From assembly GCA_032158295.1 (NCBI GenBank), contig CM063244.1, forward strand, positions 10,506,376 to 10,570,375: 64,000 bases of DNA. Direction: 5' to 3'. Source of the stretch: Pycnopodia helianthoides (Eukaryota; Echinodermata; Asteroidea; Forcipulatida; Asteriidae). Numbering within the stretch: position 1 is the stretch's first letter; every line of letters starts with the position of its first letter. The translations under genes and the position numbers were made by a program. Positions 45,650-58,200 of this stretch are shown here, piece by piece. The notes beneath the pieces are model-generated. The model ran no database searches. It worked only from the letters and a program-made list of their open reading frames with translations, and had not been told where the DNA came from.

Positions 45650-45772
45650 TTTTTATTGGTTTTTAAGTGACTTTTGGGTTGAACAGAGAAAAAATTACTA
45701 GAGCGGGATTTGACCGTGTGTCCCGAGTATTGTGCCAGCGCTCTACCAGCTGAGCTATCTAGCCCTAATGTA
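45650..45772 (-). mobile_element. tRNA-derived SINE
   Basis: On the minus strand GGGCTAGATAGCTCAGCTGG and TAGAGCGCTGG form a tRNA-like 5' half with A box. CGGTCAAATCCCGCTCTAG supplies a B box, and an oligo-T-rich body follows. Not a complete cloverleaf. Confidence 0.7.
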
Positions 45773-46687
45773 TGCCGTCTCCCTTTACAGGTTGAATGGC
45801 TTCTGACTGGCACCCCCAAACTAAGATATTTAGGGTGGAGGTTAGTTTGAAAGAGCGTGCTCCTCCAACCATCCCAGCTTACAAGAATCACAGCTCACCA
45901 CAACAAAAAACATCAAAATAGACCATGTTTTGAGGGTTGGGCCTTGCACTTCTTATTTTTGAATGGGAGCCCTGAAAAGTTCCCTTTAGTTACCACGACG
46001 GACGATTGACTAATAAGTAGATTTTTTTAATTGTAATTTCACAACCACTGAGGGTTGAAATAGCACGTTAATACATAGCAAGACTCTGCCTCGGAGCATC
46101 TCGGAGGTATACAAATAAGATCGATATGGGTAAGCTACTTGAAGCACCCCCTCTGTAGACAGCAAAGTGCCAACTAACATGTGGTACGGCATGGAGACCC
46201 TCACGACATAGGGGTGGAATGTAGAATCAATTGAGGCTAATTAAACGTTTGCTTTGTATTTGACTGGCGTAAATAAGGTAAATATTTGTGGCAATAATTG
46301 TACATAATAGTTATTACTTTACAAGCAAACTAGAATTTGTGTTTATTTTTGTGTTAGTTAGAACATGGAGGTAGAATTAGAGAGTAGTCAGCATGGTCAG
46401 TAGAGCTGTCTGATCAGCTGATACGCATTTTTACCATGGCTGGATGCATGTCATCATTTAAACTGGGAGTAGTCAGGTACTGAGGTAGTGGAGGGAGTGG
46501 GACTGTGTTTATTGGATCTCCAGAGTCCAGATGACCAGAGGTGCCATGGTAAGAGGAATGGAATGTCTCCATGCATAGAGAAAGTACTCTGCGCTCCATC
46601 ATGCGACCTGGGCTTTATCAAGTTGTAAAGTAATATCAATTTTCATCATTGATCACTGATCATGGATGGTGGTAAATTACAAACCAT

Positions 46688-46763
46688 CAGACAAATTACA
46701 TTTGAATACAACAAATTGTTAATTAATCATTTAAATAACAGTTTGTTGTATTCAAATGTTATT
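46688..46763. repeat. hairpin, ACATTTGAATACAACAAA arms
   Basis: The left arm begins ACATTTGAATACAACAAA; the right arm ends TTTGTTGTATTCAAATGT. Confidence 0.7.
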
Positions 46764-46830
46764 TAATGCCTGGCCAACCCACTTCTTCTTCTAAATTTCT
46801 ACTTTTCTAGAGTGGATAGCTCCATAAATA

Positions 46831-46896
46831 TTTAAAATAGTGCCAAATACGCTGGACTCCCTCCACTTCTTGAGGGAGTCCAGCGTATTACTATTG
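46831..46896. repeat. hairpin, TGGACTCCCTC arms
   Basis: TACGCTGGACTCCCTC and GAGGGAGTCCAGCGTA enclose an 8-base loop; outer GTGCCAA and TTGGCAC also pair. Confidence 0.8.
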
Positions 46897-46980
46897 GCAC
46901 TCATGGGGCTAGAGTAGATAGAAAATTAGAATAATTGAATCACAATCAGTAACAGAGACATAAACAGTTAACTAGCCCGA

Positions 46981-47550
46981 ACATCTGACGTCACACTTCG
47001 AGGCTCGTGTTTTACGCCAGAGACCGGCTTTGAGCGTTTGGAGGTATCCTGACAAGCCCACCTTTGACCTCGCATCCCATTGTTGTCTTGCAGATAGAGG
47101 GACCAGTTGGACAGGGGACCAGTAGCAGTGTCCATCTCTTTGACTAATAGACCGGTGCCTGTCCTTATCCTTGCGGATAAGGACAGCGTACCAGTCTAAC
47201 AGTTAGCTAGCTAGCTAGCAATTAACACATAACATAACACTACACTACAGTCTACAGTAACAGATGCACACGGAATCAAACACCCACAGAATCAAACACC
47301 CAATCCTACTTAACCTAACAAAATTAAACACTTTACCCGTTTGAATTTGTAGGGATATGGATTGTTAGGGTTAATATCAATAATGTACATGTACCACTTG
47401 CCTGCATGTACATCACAGAAGTCACTGTCCGTCTGTTTCACTAACGGAGACTGACGTCCTACCAGGGCTACACACATTACATGTAAATTAAATGCATATT
47501 TTCCCTTTTCCAGGTTTTTTCTTGAAGTGCTCAGTTGATCAAAGCCAACC
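46981..47550 (+). promoter_or_regulatory. TRMT10C 5' region and probable leader exon
   Basis: A TGACGTCA-like CRE half (CTGACGTCACA) lies near 46985. A perfect short hairpin (CTGTCCTTATCC...GGATAAGGACAG, 47157-47185) and a TAGC run follow. A TTTCCCTTTTCCAG acceptor ends at 47513, so the coding exon probably follows a noncoding leader exon, as in vertebrate TRMT10C. Confidence 0.4.
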
Positions 47551-48804
47551 ATGTTTCATCGCATTGGGAACTGTAGTTGCACCGTGCTGAGGGCATGCTT
47601 CAGTAAAGGCAGAAATGGCAAGCTGTTTCAACAATCCTTGCAGGACCCATCCTTTCAGTGTTCACTCACAGCATTTTCAAGCTTTCATCTTCCAACTCGG
47701 CAAATTCAAAAACCTTTGAAGCTGTCGGGACTTCTGCCATCTTGGAATAGAACTCTACTTTGTAAATGCAGCACAGTAGCTGGTCATTCGGAGATGGACT
47801 ATGTTGAAAATATAGACGATGATAAATGCACTAAAGTGAACGGCCAAAAAAGTGCGGAGTCTGCACAAATTCAGGCTGCTAGATTAGATCTTGAAATGAT
47901 GAGAAATGCCGGCCGTCTTGTCCCAGAAAAAATAAGTGATGCGGACTTGGAATACTACAGTTCAATGGCCTCAAAAAATAGCCGCAAGCGTTTTGCCGTG
48001 TTTCTTGCACGGAAGGAACAGACCCGTCTGAGGGACAAAGAGAAACGGCGGAAATTGAGAGAGGAGAGAGAGCTGGAGTTTCCAACTCAGGAGCCAGACT
48101 TAAGTGAACCTATGATGAATCGGATCTTTGTCCGGCTCCAACAGAACAACATCCTCCAGTTTGAGAACTGGCGTCTGGCGGCAGGGATGAAGTTCGGCCC
48201 AAAGATTGCTTATGACTTCAGCTATGACGAGCATATGCAACGGCCAGAGATCATAAGTCTGGTGAAGCAGATGATGCATTCGATGGGTGCCAACAAGCTC
48301 GCTAAGGATCCGTACGACATCCACTGGGTCGGGCTGAAAGACGACAGCGCGACTATGCGGGAGATGCGGAGGATGTTTGGTGAACATTTCGACAACCTCA
48401 TGGTCACCACAACTGATCATGAAGTCCAAGATGTCTTCCCAGTTGAAGACATTGTGTACCTCACGTCTGACTCACCAAACATCCTGAGAGCATACAACCC
48501 GAACAAAGTGTATGTACTTGGTGCTTTAGTCGATAGTTACAAAATCCTCAAGGGTGTTTCCTTTGCCAAGGCTAAACGTCTCAACATGAATCACGCTCGG
48601 TTGCCTCTTGACCTTTTCCTTAAGTGGGGTACCGGAGGCAAGAACCTCACCCTTGATCAAATGATTCAAATTCTCATTGAGCTTAATACGTCCGGAGACT
48701 GGACCAAGGCTCTGAGTTTTGTCCCAACTCGCAAACATGAAGGACTTAAATCGGAACAGCCAAAACATTTCACCAAAAACCACTCCTCAGAATGCAGACA
48801 GTAA
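47551..48804 (+). CDS. TRMT10C: mitochondrial RNase P protein 1 / tRNA m1R9 methyltransferase
   Basis: TRMT10C (MRPP1) methylates purine 9 of mitochondrial tRNAs with SDR5C1 and is part of protein-only RNase P with PRORP. The single-exon 417-codon frame fits the human protein (403 residues). An in-frame TGA at 47536 supports this start. The N terminus is basic with few acids, as for a mitochondrial presequence. A charged helix (R-F-A-V-F-L-A-R-K-E-Q) precedes the SPOUT/TRM10 domain. That domain shows V-Y-L-T-S-D-S-P-N (302-310), V-Y-V-L-G-A-L-V-D (320-328) and L-P-L-D with the putative catalytic D354, then N-L-T-L-D-Q-M-I and F-V-P-T-R-K-H. A second frame runs on past the stop (to 48982) and may be a displaced C-terminal tail. 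Confidence 0.95.
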   Translation: MFHRIGNCSCTVLRACFSKGRNGKLFQQSLQDPSFQCSLTAFSSFHLPTRQIQKPLKLSGLLPSWNRTLLCKCSTVAGHSEMDYVENIDDDKCTKVNGQKSAESAQIQAARLDLEMMRNAGRLVPEKISDADLEYYSSMASKNSRKRFAVFLARKEQTRLRDKEKRRKLREERELEFPTQEPDLSEPMMNRIFVRLQQNNILQFENWRLAAGMKFGPKIAYDFSYDEHMQRPEIISLVKQMMHSMGANKLAKDPYDIHWVGLKDDSATMREMRRMFGEHFDNLMVTTTDHEVQDVFPVEDIVYLTSDSPNILRAYNPNKVYVLGALVDSYKILKGVSFAKAKRLNMNHARLPLDLFLKWGTGGKNLTLDQMIQILIELNTSGDWTKALSFVPTRKHEGLKSEQPKHFTKNHSSECRQ

Positions 48805-50460
48805 AATGCCCAAGGAAAGATCACCTCAGGTATTGGCGAAGTATTCATTCAGTCGTGCTAAGCATTCGCGCAATTGGCCAACACTTGATGAACCGCCCTT
48901 TCAGAGGTCAAAGAAGGTCATTAAAAATCCCTTAAGGCAAAGGGTGAAGCAAGGCGGTAAAAATGCCGAAGAGGAAGACTAAGAATATAAGAAATAGTCA
49001 GTGAAGCGGGTAGACCGTGTTTACAACCGTGACATTGGGTCAGACAAGTTTTTCCATCCCGACTGGGTTTGATCACATACATGTAGTATTCTAGGGAGAA
49101 TAGCAAGATCCACTTCAAAAAGGTACATGTAGATGTCCAGGGCTTGACCTTTGGGGTCAAAATCCACAAGACCACAGGGCTCGTTGCTCAAAATGTTTAC
49201 TGTCTGACCGGATTTGTTTATACTAGACCAGAATCAAAATGAGAAAAAAAATTCTGACCCAGTGAAACATGCAGCTTACTGTTTTTATTTGAACAAGCAC
49301 AAAGACAGAAGATTGATCTCATTTGTCTTCATGGGTATTGTGTGTACTGCATTACTCAATAGAGTTGAAAGGTATTTTATCAGACTCAAAGTCAACATTT
49401 GAACAATAAGTTGTTGGTTTTTCATAGAATCGGGTATTATTATTCAATTGAAAAACACAAGATCGTCTGGAATTGTCCGGTCATGAGTCCACAGGCCTGG
49501 CACTAAAACTACTGCCCTCGGCCTTTGGTCCAGTGTCAAATTCAAGCCCTGATGTCACACGTGGCTCAATTTGCATTTGGAGTCAATTTGCATAAATAAT
49601 GGTGCACGTCTCACCATGCTGGCCTTGGCTGAAATGCACAGTGCACAAGTGCGATGAATTTGCTTCCCAAAATGGCGGAAACAAGATTCACTGTGGGGTG
49701 ATGATGTTGGGTGAATTGGGTCATTATGTGTAACACTGTAGGGTCGGGCAAAACAAAGGAATCCCACTTTTAACAGCAATTTTCACCTACTTGTTGAGCA
49801 TACATTATGTATTTAAAAAAAAAAAAATTTTAATGGTAATACTGATCTTTGAATATGAGTGACAAAACAATGATTGAAAATGCATAGTTTGTCTCTGAGG
49901 TATGGTAGTTTAAAAAATTTAATGTGGCAAACCTGTTTGACTCACTTTAGTGTGTAATTTTACCAAATAATTATTGCTAACTTTGTTGTTGAAGGGTATC
50001 AATTTATTTCTTATGCCGGAAACCGATAATCCTGAGAGAACCTGGAAACTTTGCAAAAAGTATATGAGAGGCAAGTAAAGGAAAAAAAAGAAAGAAAAGA
50101 AACCCACATTTATAAAACATTCTATAAAATTAAAGTAGCCTGATGCTTTTCCTATGGATATTGGTTTCTGGCAATTGTTGGAACCAGTTTATGTGGAGAG
50201 TAAAGTGAGCATGACATTCAGTGGCATAATACAAAAAAAGTGGGGGGGGGGGTTGTCAGGGGGTTATCAAGATGAGTCAAGAAAAATACTTGCATGTGCT
50301 CCCCACTTCATCCACAACCCACCACAAATAAAACATTAAATAATATAAAAATAGATGAAAGGATCAAAGGGGAAAATAAACGTGACAAAATACAAAATCA
50401 AATTGTTGGTTTATTTGCAGGGCAGTAAATGACGGAATGTTTATTGTTAATGCAGCAACA
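48805..50460. other. TRMT10C 3' region, no further gene
   Basis: Apart from the open +1-shifted frame to 48982, I see no exon. G and A homopolymers occur near 50240 and 49815. Confidence 0.4.
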
Positions 50461-50464
50461 ACCC

Positions 50465-50978
50465 TTAAAGGAACATTACAGAATTGGTAAGAAAAAAACT
50501 TGTAAAAAATACTTTTTAATCACAGATTTACATAAAACTTACACGGTCCAATGATGATGATAGTAGAAAACATCCCTTGAAATATTTCTGTCTGAAATGC
50601 CATATTTGATGAGAAATGAAAAAACTAATTTTCCGATTGGAGTTTATCGCTCAGTGAGCGTTTTATTCACTTGTTGAATCTATATGATTTCATGCAAATG
50701 TGTAATCGGTTTTTCACTATTTTCTCGTAACCCAGATGGCCGATCGATCTCAAACTTCTACAGGTTTGTCAGTTTATGTATATGGTGGATTACATAAAGT
50801 GCTTACACTGCCAGCAACTGTTTTGTTAGCAAAAAACAATTCTGTAATGTTCCTTTAAATGGGCGTGGGCAACAACAGTGTTTAAAGGAACATTACAGAA
50901 TTGGTTTTTGCTAACAAAACAGTTGCTGGCAGTGTAAGCACTTTATGTAATCCACCATATATACATAAACTGACAATT
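50465..50978. mobile_element. TTAA MITE copies 2 and 3 (AGGAACATTACAG family)
   Basis: Copy 2 is complete, 50465-50858, inverted relative to the EMC3 intron copy and with TTAA on both sides. Copy 3, starting TTAAAGGAAC at 50882, is cut off near 50978 after CATAAACTGACA. Confidence 0.85.
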
Positions 50979-51149
50979 GTTAATTACCTCTATGATGGCA
51001 TCAATGCATAAGGTCTATTACTCTATGAACCAGTTGTAAGCGGAAATACAAGTCGAGCTTAAAGTGTTTGACTGGAATGTAATAAACTTAAGATCTACTT
51101 TTTGTCCCCTTTAAAGCGTTGTGAAAAACCAAAGAGATAAATTGTTAAA

Positions 51150-51425
51150 AGGTAACAGGTGTAACGGTGATTTGGCATTAGAGTATACTTCGTTGGGAAG
51201 AAAGGGCCCTTTTTTGTTATTGAATACACTGGCATCACTGAGCACGCAACAAATACGCTTCTGGCAGTGGTGAGGACATACATCCTTAGAATGTGTATGT
51301 TCAATTTTTTTGTGTATAGTAGCTATTTGGTATGCACGCATGCGCACTGCACTTGGCAAATGGGAACGCCCTACGAATCTGTGACCGGCAGTCAACGAGT
51401 TAAAGCTATTTTGTGAATAAAACAA
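51150..51425 (-). mobile_element. TTAA-flanked element (piggyBac-like), copy 2
   Basis: On the minus strand TTAACTCGTTGACTGCCGG begins the element, followed by the same interior as 26316-26603 in inverted orientation. The far end lacks the second inverted terminus, so it is truncated. Confidence 0.55.
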
Positions 51426-51889
51426 ATGATGAAATAAAATTGTTCAAAGGGAATAGACAGGTGTGTGGATTGGTTCTCATTTGGTTTTTGTGTTTAGTTT
51501 AAGTGTTTATTTTAGAATTGTCTATCTTTGGAGGAAGGAAAAGCCTGGTCAACTTTGCGAACCCACATAAAAAGAAGCAACAAGTTTTTTGTCTCATTGT
51601 TTGAAAAATTGTACCACCAATAGTATTATTTTGCTTTGCTGCTTTGAAGTTTATGACTTTTTCAGCCCTTAGTGAAGTCACTCAAATTATTTTCATTGGG
51701 AACAGTGCATTTCCCGGTTTTTAAAATGAAATATATTATTCTAAGTTTGAAGGATATTTTTATATAATAATAATAATAACATGAATACTCAACAGAGGGC
51801 GCTAGTCGTATATACATTTTTTTTTGGGGGGGGGCTATCAACAGGAAACAGCCGTCGTTAATAATTTGCAAAACTATGCAAGCACAAAA

Positions 51890-51907
51890 ATGGCGACGTG
51901 CGGCTAG
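51890..51907 (+). promoter_or_regulatory. six-codon uORF in BICD leader
   Basis: An ATG in a strong context (AAAAATGGCG) opens a frame M-A-T-C-G-stop, 83 bp before the BICD start. A second upstream ATG at 51876 is in frame with BICD and would add 38 residues that orthologues lack. Confidence 0.45.
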
Positions 51908-51989
51908 ATTTGCAACGTCTGGATTTTTCAGTCCATCTTTAGGTCGAATTTTTTTCTTCATTTTTCATTTGTGTTGTTTCAAACCCACA

Positions 51990-52205
51990 ATGTCGGATTC
52001 CGACGAATATCCAGAAACGATAGAAGAACTCAGAGTTGAAATTGAGCGTTTGAAGGATGAGTTAAACCTTGCCAGTCAGGAGAAAATTCAGGCGGCGGAA
52101 TACGGCCTGGTTGTTCTGGAAGAGAAGCAAGCGTTGAAACAACAATATGAAGAACTGGAAGTGTTGTTCGAAACCGCGAAGCAGGAGCTGCAGCTGGCCA
52201 AAGAG
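51990..52205 (+). CDS. BICD: BICD exon 1
   Basis: 216 bp, donor GAG|GTAGTC, 72 codons starting M-S-D-S-D-E-Y. It holds the CC1 box. I chose this ATG because orthologues begin with a short acidic N terminus and it has A at -3. Confidence 0.9.
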
Positions 52206-55200
52206 GTAGTCAAACAAAATCTTTAAATTACTTAGACTGAGTAGATAGTTTTTGTTTTGTTTTATTTGGATAGATTAATTGGCGAATCATTGATCGTCGA
52301 TTTGAAAGAAACAGCAATACAGACAAGTTGAACAATGTCAATGTTGTTTTTTAGTAAATATTTTGTGGGGGTGTGGTCAAGTTTTGTGTAGAGAGGGATG
52401 ACATTAAATAATGTTGGGAGAGTTTTAAGTTTTGTTTAAAGTAAGTACGTCCACACAGGCCTACCATATTGAAATTGACAAAGTTTACACAAAAAAACAT
52501 AACTTAAAAGGCACTTGCATTTTGGTAATTACTCAAAATAACTTTTGTTAGCATAAAAACTTACTCGGTAACAAGCAATGGAGAGCTGTTGATTAGTATA
52601 AAATATTGTGAGAAACGGCTCCCTCTGAAGTAACGTAGTTTTTGAGAAAGAGGTAATTTCTCACTCAAATAATAAAAGACTTCAGCTGCGCTGAAGCCTT
52701 TCAATATGCATCTGAAAGCACACAAAGTCATGCAACAACTAAACAAGGATGTTATATCTTTCATTATTCTCTTGCAAATTTTGATGACCAAATCTGAGCC
52801 AAAATTTTCACAGGTTTGTTATTTTATGCATACATGTACATTATGCTGGGACTGGGGATACACCAAGTGAGAATACTGGTCTTCGACAATTATCAAACGT
52901 GTCCAGTGCCTTTAAAACCTTGTGTTAAGGCTATCGAATTTGACTCTGTTTTATTGTCAAGAGTCAAATTGAGTCAATACTTGCAGCTACCAGAAAGTCG
53001 TATTATCTCCATGCTTCAACCAGCTTGTACTCCGACCAACTTGGATTTGGGGATGGCATTTATTTTAAATTTTTTTCCTTACAAAAATCCTGGAAAAACA
53101 CAAGTCCCTTTAAATTGCTAATGCGCAATACATGTAATGTTATTTCAAGCGCAAATTTCCTGCATGTTGTTTGAAATACTGTTTCCCTTATACCTACTTT
53201 CTATGGTGTTTGTCTCTAGAAAAAATAAAATAAAAGTACACCGCTCTTGTTTGTATTCAATGTAATTCATCAATTAAACCTAAAATATTACGCCAAAAAA
53301 GAATTTAAACAAACCACCCCCCCCTAAACAACCAAAAAACTAAACAAACCAAAACAACAACAACAAGAGTTGATCATCCCCATCATCTATTTTTTTTACT
53401 CATTCTGTTTATTTGAAAAAAATGTTTGTCTCCCTTAAGACTAAAATTTTTGTACTTAGTACTTTGGCAGTACTTTGTACTTTCGCTTCATCAAATGGCA
53501 CAATTCTTCCAACGATTGATTTAATGTACCCATATTTTAGACTTCTATCGAAAAGACTAAGGTCTAAAAAAAAGCCAACAAATTATGTATTTCTTCTAGC
53601 GTGTGCCGTGTCTAACTGAATGTCTACAATGTAAGTCAAGTGAATGCAGCCGCTGCACTGCATTCTGTTTATGCTCAGACAGAGAGCCTCGAGGAAAAGG
53701 TCTCTAAAAAAAAGAAATTTAAAATATTAAAAGGCCCTCATCCTCCTTTTCCTGAAAAAGAAACAAACTAAAAATCCCAACAACAACAGGATGATCAACT
53801 GGTGTATTATTTTGTACCTTTCTGGGTAAATTTATGTAATTACCATATTCATGGTAAACTTATTCATTTATTTTCTAATTTAGGCTGGTTAACCAATAAT
53901 CAGCAGAAAACAATAATTCAAAAACACTACTGAAAAGTACAAAACTCACTGGTTGAAAGTGTCAGGCAATTGATTAAAACCATGCACAGATTTTTTTTTA
54001 GAGCGGGGGATTTTTTGGGGGACAAAAACTGACCCTCTTTGACATTTCAAAATCACTCATTCATGAAGTGTTCAGGTACAAAGCCCTTTTTTTTAAGTGT
54101 ATGTAAAATAAGAAGAAAATAAGATCAAAATACTTGGTCTTGGTAAATCATTCAAACGAACAAAAAATCAACCAACTTACTAATTGTACATAGGAATGAA
54201 TGGCCGTGTCGCTTCAATAAAGTAAAGGGAGGAAGAAGTTTATTTTAAATATTGCTGTAAATTGAGAAATATTTTGTCCAAATGACCAAGGTTAGCAGCC
54301 TATGCGCATGAAACTTGTAAAAACGGGGTATTTAGATTTACAGTCCAAAATTTCAAACCCGGATAGGCCTGTTACATGTTGGACAATGGGACACCCGTTT
54401 GTCTAGAACTAAACCATGCTTCACAATTAGGGAAATCCTGTAGGTCACTGACTGTAAGTGTGGCCATGCACATTTACAGTTACTAATATGACTCAGACTG
54501 ATACACCACTACAGATTAAACGCAGTATTCCTACATGTAATTATTCAGTGATTTATTGTCGTGCATGTATGATGGGGCCAGACAGATGGTGTAACTATCA
54601 AGTGGCTTCCCTGTGCATACTCATGAATATTCATGAGGAATGGTGAATCAATGCATTTGTTAATAATGAGTCATAACAATAGTGGAAGCCCTTCAACTAA
54701 ATGATACACCTAATGCACTGCATAATGATGTGATTAATGTTCGCTGTGGTATGCATGCTCACCTCTTCAACCTTCTTTTAAATTTACTGTACTACTGAGA
54801 ATTTTGAATTTTGGGCGTCATTCAAATTGCTATCTAATTGAACATTAGGCACACCCTAATTACTCACTTTGTATTCTTGCTGTATTATTGGTTGCCTGAT
54901 TTTTAATTAATAGATTACTTTAGTCTAAAACACCTCTCTTGTAATCAACACCATGGTCTGCAATTTTCACTTCTACATTTGTTGAACCCTGCCTTGTTCA
55001 CCATTTTGGGAGTCAGAATGTACATGTACAATGTACATTAAAAATATGGTAAGCGTGTAAATGCTACGTCATGTTAAATGTACACTAACGACACTGTATA
55101 ACAAGGCCAGGGGACATCGACTGCCAAAATGTGCAACCAAAATTATTGTGATGACGACGTCCATTGAGTTGGGATTTTCAGTCGTGGGACATGCTTTACA

Positions 55201-58200
55201 GAACATGCTTTCAACATATTTGTCTTCAATGTCACTGAAAACCTGACCTGGTCAATTTGTCATTGTTTGAGTCGGATAAATCCTTGTATAAAACTTCTCT
55301 TATTTTTCATGATTGTCTCAATTGCCAAATATTTGGGAAGGGCTACAGTTTTTTGTTGTCATTTTACTTTTACTTTTGTACTCGATGTACACTGCAATAG
55401 ATGGTGGTGGTGCAGTAACTGGCCCAATGTTGATTCTGTTGAACTTACTGGACCCTGGCCACTGATCCAGTAGTGTTTTTTTTTGAGCCTTGAACATCTC
55501 AAAATGCAGGCTTTAGATTTGTCAGGATTTATCATGATTTTGCATTGATCTTCTTGCATCTTCGGAATTTTGAACGACTCAAAACTGCCATTATGGAAAT
55601 AATGTTATGTGAAATGTTGTCGATCTGGGCTTCATCTTCACTCCACATCAGGATTTTTCATGTCCATACACAGTGTACTACTGTACAAACAATGTACATG
55701 GTTATGTATATTGTACAATGTATGATTGGAACACCAATCAGGAACACATGTAGAAGCTAGAATTGGGGACAAAAAATTACGCTTCCTTGTTTACATGGTA
55801 GTTTTCAGGGAAAAAAGTCTTTTCACAACTTAGGCATTTCCTGTCAATGGAGCATGCTGTAAAATTGAAAGTCAAAGTGTGTGAACGCTGTCATGGCAAT
55901 GGGGCCTTATCATGCTGTAGTCATCGGTGTCAGGTACCCTGCATACAACAATTACAAGGGCAGTTCTAATTCTCATATAAAGAAAGGGACCAGACTGTCT
56001 TTTCTTTCAAGCCTCGGTCTACATGTATAGTTTGTTGCGGGTCCCGTGTACAATGTTCATTGCAGTGTACATGTACATGTGCATGTACATGTACATATGT
56101 ACATTTGTACCTACTGTATATGTTGTGTACATGTATGTGTGGTGTAACTTTCCCTTGGTCTTAAGCTGATGTTAAACAGTACTGTACTACATTTTATGAC
56201 ATTGTATGGATGTATCATGTTCTACAGGATAAAATGTACTGTACATTGTACACACAGTCCACTTAATATGCACATGTACAACAAATGTATGGGGTAGGAG
56301 TGCATGCTGTCTACAAGTACAATGTCTTCTTATTTGCTGGAAATTAAAAAAATTGGTGTCTAAATTGTTCACTCACAATACATGCAATACATGTACAAAT
56401 GACAGATAAAACAGGGTGTCCAAATTTAAAACAGGACGTCCAAAAGACACCCAGAAACCCCTCTGCTTCTTATCATAAATGTAGCATGAATAATATGTGT
56501 CTGTCTACAACATCTTACATTTAAATGTACTATGGTTCATTCGATCGTGTTTATTGCGTACACATCCAGTACGTCCTACCATTTTCATGTTTTTACATAC
56601 CATTTTCACATACAGCTTTCACCCCAAGTAAATCTCGGGAGAATTTGCTATTGGCATGATATGAAGTTGAAATTTAAGACATGAAACGGTGGTCTGGATG
56701 ACAATGAGGACGCATGTTGTTTCCCTGTCCAGTTGCATGGATGAGTCATCCCTATTGACCTTTCATATGACCTTCATATGATCCTATTAATATACATGTA
56801 CAGTGGATGTACTTTCACTACCTCCCTACAGCATGCTATGGTGAAGGATAATAAATAAAGAGATGGGTGTTCTTCACACGTACACGTTTGTATTCTAGGC
56901 CAGGCATGATGTTCTTCCTACTTTAATCTGATTCCTGATTTTGTTGTCCTCGAAAAATTAGGAAAGTTGTTATTGAATAGCCTGAAAAGTCTGTAAGCCT
57001 AAACAGGACCTAAATGTAGGCCCTACAATGTATATGTACATGTAAGTCAACCCTTTTACTCAATAAAATTTTCCTACTCTTTTTCAAGGAACTAAAATAG
57101 GCTGAGTGGGAATTATTTTTGATCCTCTGTTTTTAAATTTGTCTTTTTACGACACTTGCATAAAAATTCTTGGGATGTGCTAGGTTTTTTTGCATCGTGT
57201 TCATCACCCGACAGTCTGACATTAAAAGTACATTTTAATGGAAGGCCTAATGGCATTTAATAGAATCAGAAGCTCACATGAACTGTCTTCATTGAACATG
57301 GATGTAGGTCTGGTCTTCTCAGATGTCACACATCTAGAAAATTTGATCTGTTCACATGCACATTGTATTTCACGTACAAAATCACAGCCATAAAACTATA
57401 CCTTGCTGTTACAATGTAGCGTTCAGGCCAGGTACATGTATACATGTACATGTATACGATTGTATATTTTCCCATTTACATTTTCCTATTTGAAGTGTCT
57501 ACGTACTTAAAGGCTGATCCTTTTTAGTTCAAAAATACTTTACACTTTGTATTTTGTACATTTGTGTGTACATCATGTACATACTTTATACAGTAGTACC
57601 ATTAATCACTATTGAAGGCCTAGAATTATATGGAGGCCACGGAGGCCATGGCCTCTGTTGCCCCTGGTCTTGGCCTTGGTGCCCCTTCAACCGTTTCAAC
57701 AGTGTTCAAAAGTTTCTCATAGACTTTTAAGATTTTCCAAATGGAAGTGCCCTTTGCAAAATGACACTGACCTTGCCCTCTCGAAGATGAAATTCCAGGC
57801 CTGTATTGTATACTGGCAAACCTGCCTGTAAACATTATATGCTGAAGTACATTTTACAGGCCTGTCAGTCATAAATCAGCTTTGGGCCTGGAATTTCACA
57901 AAGGCCATGTTGCATTCCCTCCCCTGGTCTTAGTCTTGGCCTTGATGCTTACTGAAAAGAATGTTCACTGTTAATGTACATATACAAAATGTTCACTTAA
58001 AATGTATGTCTAGGCATTGGTACATACAGTTATGTACATGTACATGTACACGTATACATGAGTTAAGTCATGCAACACAACTTGTACAAAGCTAGATTTA
58101 TGAATGACATGATTTACAAAAATGTGTATGTGGTTTAGCAGATCTTGGATAAGTCCATAAATGAGAAACCAAACCAGGATGTTTTTTTTTTTTAATAATT

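Larger units (their letters stand above)
44492..46980. other. EMC3 3' region and intergenic space
   Basis: Candidate poly(A) signal AATAAA at 45130-45135. Contains a SINE and two hairpins, listed separately. No other gene seen. Confidence 0.45.

Noticed and set aside
45650..45772. True tRNA gene
   Set aside because: A- and B-box-like stretches are present but the acceptor stem does not pair, and a SINE-like body follows.
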